From NCBI GenBank assembly GCA_963753225.1, contig CAVWBQ010000047.1:248001-312000 (forward strand): a stretch of DNA of 64,000 nt, read 5' to 3'. Source of the DNA: Palsa-504 sp963753225 (GTDB taxonomy: Bacteria > Actinomycetota > Actinomycetes > Streptosporangiales > Streptosporangiaceae). Positions 60,227 to 64,000 of this stretch are shown piece after piece. Both the position numbers and the translations under genes were made by a program. Under the pieces are notes generated by a model. The model ran no database searches, was not told the origin of the DNA, and was given only the letters and a program-made list of their open reading frames with translations. How positions within the stretch are numbered: the first letter of the stretch is position 1; each line of letters starts with the position of its first letter.

Positions 60227-60544
60227 TTCTGCTCACACCCCGGGGGTCAATGGCCGACTCAGCAGTGGAGCCGACCGGGCATACCTTCCTGCAGTCTGTA
60301 CTTGCGTACCAGGCGCGCCCCGGCGTGCCAATGGCAACTCTAACCGGTATCCGGGCAATATTTGCGGATTTGCATTTACCCGGAGAATTCGTCACGAGAC
60401 CCCGGCCCGACCACGGCTCACCGCATGACAGGTCGGCATCCCCATCGCGTTGTGCATCGTAGATGCCGCTTTGCCGCATTGCTCACGGTGGCAACATCGG
60501 TCTCAGGCATGGCTAGAGGAAGCAGCCTCCGGTTAGTTCCCATT

Positions 60545-60565
60545 AGCTATTCATCAGCTATTCAT
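60545..60565 (+). repeat. direct repeat with one helical-turn spacing
   Basis: AGCTATTCAT occurs twice (60545-60554 and 60556-60565), 11 bases apart, in the 575-base gene-free stretch 60227-60801. That stretch is clearly AT-richer than its surroundings and holds no convincing frame. The repeat may be an operator of the permease operon. Confidence 0.45.
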
Positions 60566-60801
60566 GACCAATTGAGCTACGCGGTGGCGCGATGCGGCCT
60601 ACGATCCCCATTCCCGTCGATGGGCCACTTACCCGCTATTGCGAAATTCACCGTCCTTATCACCTGACGCGGAAACTGACCGTAAGGTTTGGAAAGCAGC
60701 TAAACGCCGCGTGCGGCGGGTTCACGCCGCCCGCGGACGACGCGAGCATGAGCGCGGGAAAGCTGCAGGCCGGGGCTGGCACGAGGCCGAGAGGAAAGAA
60801 G

Positions 60802-62241
60802 ATGACGGAAAGAGCCATGACGGCTGCCCCGGAAACCACTCAGGTACTGCCCGCCCGGCTGGAGCCCGACGCGATCGGGGCCGCCCAGGACACCATCATC
60901 GGGATGGCCAACTCGGCGCCGACGGTGGCGATCGGCCTGTCCCTGGCCGGGCTGGCCGCGGCGGCGGCCTACGGCAGCGGGCCGGTCATCATCTTGTGCG
61001 GAATCCCGATGCTGGTCATCGCCAACGCCTACCGCCGGCTGAACCTGTGGAGCGCCAACTGCGGCGCGTCCTTCGAGTGGGTCGGCCGGGCGATCGACCC
61101 GTACCTCGGGTTCATCACCGGGTGGCTGATGATCGCCGCCAGCCTCATCGCGGCGGTGGCCGGCGTGGTGGTGCTCGCCCCGTCGGTCCTGGCCATCTTC
61201 GGCGGCAGCGCGCTGAGCACCTGGCCGAACATCTTCATCAGTACCGTCGTGATCGTGGTCCTGCTGGTGATCGCGGTGGCCGGCATCCGCCTCACCGCGC
61301 GCACCCAGGTCGCCATGGGAGTGATCGAGTACGTGATCCTCATCGGCTTCTCGGCCTGGGGTCTCGTCGTGGCGCTCGGCCACCACCACGGCACCTTCCC
61401 GATCACCAGGGCGTGGTTCAGCCTCGGCGGCATCGGCGGGCATGGCAGCCTGGCCTCCGGCCTGCTCATCGCGGTATTCATGCTGGCCGGCTGGGATGCC
61501 ACGGTCTACGTCAACGAGGAGGTGAAGCACCGGCGGCACAACCCGGGCAAGGCAGCCGTCATCGCGGTCGGCCTGCTCATCGTCATTTACACCTTCTCCC
61601 AGGTGGGCTTGCAGGGAGTGGTCTCGCCGGCCAAGCTGCAGGCCAACTCGTCCTCCGTGCTCGTCTACATCGCCCAGGCGCTCGGCGGCGGCTCCTGGGC
61701 CAAGGTGATGGCGCTCGCGCTGGCGCTGTCGGTGATCGCGTCCACTGGCGTCAGCATCGTCATCCTCGCCCGGATGATCTACGGGATGGCGAGCCACCGG
61801 GTGCTGCCCTCGATCCTGGGCAACGTGAGCCCCCGGTTCGCCACCCCGGCCGTCGCCAGCGTCGTGGTCGGCGTGATCCTGGTCGCGGTCACCTGGATCT
61901 ACCTGCTCTCCGGCTCGATCGCGAACGCCTTCACCCAGCTGATCGACGTGACCGGCGTGCTGTACGCCAGCTTCTACATCCTCACCGCGTTCTCCGCCAT
62001 CGTGTACTACCGGCGGCGCATCTTCAGCAACGCCTGGGACGCGGTGCTCGTCGGCATCCTCCCCCTGGCCGCTGCCGGTTTCCTCGTCTGGATCGTGCTC
62101 CGCTCCTGGCAGAACGCACCCGCTTCGCAGCGGTGGTCGCTGTTCGGCATCGTCATGGCGGGCGTGTTCCTGATGTTCGTCGCCCGCTTCATCCTGCGGT
62201 CGCCGTTCTTCCGGATCGCGCGCGAGAGCGCGCCGAGATAA
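60802..62241 (+). CDS. APC-superfamily amino acid/amine permease
   Basis: A 479-residue transporter with about 12 helices. Helix 1 has AQDTIIGMANSAPTVAIGLS and helix 6 AVFMLAGWDATVYVNEEVKH, typical APC substrate-site segments. The ATG at 60802 follows GAGGAAAG and is preferred to start codons up to 210 bases upstream, which would add non-membrane sequence. The next gene, another APC permease, begins 14 bases later, so the two form an operon. Confidence 0.88.
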   Translation: MTERAMTAAPETTQVLPARLEPDAIGAAQDTIIGMANSAPTVAIGLSLAGLAAAAAYGSGPVIILCGIPMLVIANAYRRLNLWSANCGASFEWVGRAIDPYLGFITGWLMIAASLIAAVAGVVVLAPSVLAIFGGSALSTWPNIFISTVVIVVLLVIAVAGIRLTARTQVAMGVIEYVILIGFSAWGLVVALGHHHGTFPITRAWFSLGGIGGHGSLASGLLIAVFMLAGWDATVYVNEEVKHRRHNPGKAAVIAVGLLIVIYTFSQVGLQGVVSPAKLQANSSSVLVYIAQALGGGSWAKVMALALALSVIASTGVSIVILARMIYGMASHRVLPSILGNVSPRFATPAVASVVVGVILVAVTWIYLLSGSIANAFTQLIDVTGVLYASFYILTAFSAIVYYRRRIFSNAWDAVLVGILPLAAAGFLVWIVLRSWQNAPASQRWSLFGIVMAGVFLMFVARFILRSPFFRIARESAPR

Positions 62242-62254
62242 CCGGAGATGTGAC

Positions 62255-63832
62255 ATGGACCGGCCCGTATTCGAGACCACCGCCACCGCGCTGCGGGAGA
62301 AGAGCAAGCTACGGCGGCACTTCCGGCGTTTCGACATGTTCTTCTACCTGATCTGCACGGTGCTGACGATCGACACCATCGGCGCCGTCGCGAGCAACGG
62401 CGCCCAGGGGTTCACCTGGCTGATTTTCCTCGGCGTCTTCTTCTTCCTGCCTTATGCGCTTTCCGTCGCCGAACTCGGCTCGGCGTTCCCGCAGGAAGGA
62501 GGGCCCTACGTCTGGAGCCGGCTGGCGTTCGGGCGCCCGCTGGCCGCCATCAACTCGGTCATCTACTGGATTTCCAATCCGATCTGGATCGGCGGGTCGC
62601 TCACGATCGTGTCGTTCGCCGCGATCGAGGAGTTCTTCGGGCCGGTCGGGGGCTCCTGGAAGTACGTGTACGCGGCGGCCTTCATCTGGTTCACCATCGG
62701 GACGGCCATCGTGTCGCTGCGGTACGGCAAGTGGGTGCCGACGCTCGGCGCCTGGGCACGCGGGGCGGTGCTGGCGTTCTTCGTCGTGTCCGTCGCCATC
62801 TACGCGGCCAGGCACGGGGTGCACGGCTTCGGCGGTCACGCCTTCCTGCCCAGCTACGCGGTGTTTATCGCCGTGGTTCCGGTGCTGTTCTTCAACTACG
62901 CCGGCCTCGAGGTGCCCACGGCGGCGGGCGAGGAGATGACCAATCCCCGGCGGGACGTGCCGTTCGCGGTCCTGTGGTCGGGTCTGGCCACGGTGCTGGC
63001 CTACGGGATCCCGATCCTGGCGATCGTCATCGTGCTGCCGGCCGGCCAGGTGTCCGGGCTGACCGGGTTCCTGGACGCGGTCAAGGCCACCTTCACCGTC
63101 TACGGCGGTCACGTCGCCTCCGACGGTTCCGCGACGCTCACCGGAGCCGGGCTGATCCTGGGCCGGGTCGCGGCCATCGTATTCATCTTCGCCCTGGCCA
63201 GCGCGGGCACCACCTGGATCATGGGATCCGACAGGACCGAGGCGGTGGCCGCCATCGACGGCGGGGGTCCCCGCGTGCTGGGCCGGTTCTCGGCCAGGTT
63301 CGGCACCCCGGTCGCGATGAACCTGCTGTCAGGGCTGACCTCGACCGTGCTGATGATCGCCGCCTTCCAGATCACCGGGGCCGATTCGAGCCGGTACTTC
63401 GCCGCCGTGCTCGGGCTGACGATCTCGACCACCACGATCTCGTACCTGTTCATCTTCCCGGCTCTGGTCAAGCTCAGGTACTCGCGTCCCGACGTGGAAC
63501 GCCCCTACCGGGTGCCAGGCGGCATGGCGGGCGCGTGGATCTGCTCGGTCGTGCCGACATTCTGGGCGCTGCTGGCGACGGTCGCGCTGATCTGGCCGGG
63601 CTTCGGCGTCACCTGGTTCGGCGCGGGCGGGAATCCCAACGACGACCTGGCCGCGCTCAGCTTCTCCCACCAGCGGCTGCAGTACGAGCTGACCCAGATC
63701 GTGCCGCTGGCCGTCATCATCGGTGTCGGCGTGGTCTTCTACTTCCTGGGCGGCAAGACGCGCCGGGAGACGGCAGCCGAACCGGTCGTGCCGGCCTACG
63801 TCACGGCTGACAGCCAGGAGAAGGCATTGTGA
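62255..63832 (+). CDS. APC-superfamily amino acid/amine permease
   Basis: A 525-residue permease, not a close copy of the one before it. Helix 1 begins DTIGAVASNGAQGFTWLIFLG, helix 6 has LFFNYAGLEVPTAAGEEMTN, and the helix 10 region has VERPYRVPGGMAG, matching the glutamate/GABA antiporter-like APC branch. GGAG precedes the ATG. Its stop overlaps the GTG of the cyclase-family gene (GTGA), linking transport to that enzyme. Confidence 0.88.
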   Translation: MDRPVFETTATALREKSKLRRHFRRFDMFFYLICTVLTIDTIGAVASNGAQGFTWLIFLGVFFFLPYALSVAELGSAFPQEGGPYVWSRLAFGRPLAAINSVIYWISNPIWIGGSLTIVSFAAIEEFFGPVGGSWKYVYAAAFIWFTIGTAIVSLRYGKWVPTLGAWARGAVLAFFVVSVAIYAARHGVHGFGGHAFLPSYAVFIAVVPVLFFNYAGLEVPTAAGEEMTNPRRDVPFAVLWSGLATVLAYGIPILAIVIVLPAGQVSGLTGFLDAVKATFTVYGGHVASDGSATLTGAGLILGRVAAIVFIFALASAGTTWIMGSDRTEAVAAIDGGGPRVLGRFSARFGTPVAMNLLSGLTSTVLMIAAFQITGADSSRYFAAVLGLTISTTTISYLFIFPALVKLRYSRPDVERPYRVPGGMAGAWICSVVPTFWALLATVALIWPGFGVTWFGAGGNPNDDLAALSFSHQRLQYELTQIVPLAVIIGVGVVFYFLGGKTRRETAAEPVVPAYVTADSQEKAL

Positions 63833-64000
63833 GCCTGGGTGCCGTGGGAGAATGCGCTGTGCCCCTACCTGCCCCGTTCGGCTTCTCCAGGGTCGTCTTC
63901 CTCAGCCACGTGATCACGGCCGGCGGTCCGGCCTTCCCCGGTGACCCGCCGGTAGAGATCCACCCGGCGGCCACGATCGAGCGGGACGGTTACCACCTGC
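63829..64000 (+). CDS. cyclase/kynurenine-formamidase-family metal hydrolase, 5' part
   Basis: Fifty-seven residues are visible before the window ends. VFLSHVITAGGPAFPGDPPV has the SH-x-GxPxxPGDP signature of the cyclase family (KynB-like, isatin hydrolase), in which the histidine and aspartate bind metal. It starts at a GTG overlapping the permease stop. With two amino-acid-type permeases in the same operon, a role in breakdown of a tryptophan-derived or other cyclic amide is likely but not shown. The rest lies outside the window. Confidence 0.72.
   Translation, partial: MSLGAVGECAVPLPAPFGFSRVVFLSHVITAGGPAFPGDPPVEIHPAATIERDGYHL

Noticed and set aside
1..64000. tRNA, rRNA, prophage or integrase genes
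   Set aside because: I looked for cloverleaf patterns, rRNA landmarks and phage-type genes in the gaps and saw none. The HNH/DUF222 gene at 39-41 kb is a dispersed family and not proof of a phage.

Overview
The window is a contiguous piece of a high-GC actinomycete chromosome. Evidence: GTG/TTG starts and ATGA/GTGA stop-start overlaps are frequent, and it carries WhiB, NiSOD, a PdtaS-type kinase, a Kgd-type 2-oxoglutarate decarboxylase, a 13E12/DUF222 HNH protein and a DasR-type GntR regulator. Two blocks resemble Streptomyces gene order from memory. They are meaB / thiolase / methylmalonyl-CoA epimerase / coiled-coil polarity protein at the left, and the sodN / SigB-type sigma / lipid kinase / WhiB / sensor kinase / dasR neighbourhood at 45-54 kb. 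A Streptosporangiales- or Streptomyces-related lineage is likely; no rRNA or tRNA gene was seen to settle it.

Layout. 0-5 kb: propionyl/methylmalonyl-CoA metabolism, a Scy/FilP-like cytoskeletal protein, a phosphodiesterase, a small membrane protein and a NYN RNase-like protein. 5-9.7 kb: an SppA-like S49 protease coupled to a flavin reductase, then hutI and a decayed hutH / hydroxyisobutyrate-dehydrogenase chimera. 9.7-15.4 kb: a five-domain peptide ABC importer in four overlapping genes. 15.4-18.2 kb: a VIT1-like transporter, a rhomboid-like membrane protein and an amidohydrolase. 18.3-22.4 kb: a glycosyltransferase / methyltransferase / alpha-barrel 'prenyltransferase' / methyltransferase cassette of unknown product. 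22.4-26.8 kb: a two-component system, an aminotransferase and a nitrilase-family amidase. 26.8-34 kb: a large membrane-anchored beta-propeller protein divergent from kgd and its small partner. 34-39 kb: a DUF4097/PadR pair, a quinone oxidoreductase, and a membrane protein behind a truncated PadR gene. 39-45 kb: an HNH protein, malic enzyme, a CGNR zinc-finger protein and an APC permease. 45-49 kb: a nickel SOD with its maturation protease, and an anti-sigma/sigma pair. 49-54.5 kb: whiB1/wblE, pdtaS, bioF, dasR and bioD, with a TnpB-type transposon scar inside. 54.7-64 kb: a DUF3311/SSS carboxylate transporter, a CbbX-like AAA+ protein, a sensor kinase, two APC permeases and the start of a cyclase-family hydrolase.

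Four genes look frameshifted: the prenyltransferase-like gene, the lipid kinase, the N-terminus of the sensor kinase at 57.9-60.2 kb, and the hydroxyisobutyrate dehydrogenase remnant. Some may be read errors in GC-rich tracts and some true decay. No CRISPR array, prophage or intact transposon is present. The most interesting non-genic signals are a hairpin element present twice (8.93 and 34.01 kb), a pair of mutually exclusive 12-bp stems after sodN, and a solo IS200/IS605-type end with a TnpB tail between bioF and dasR.
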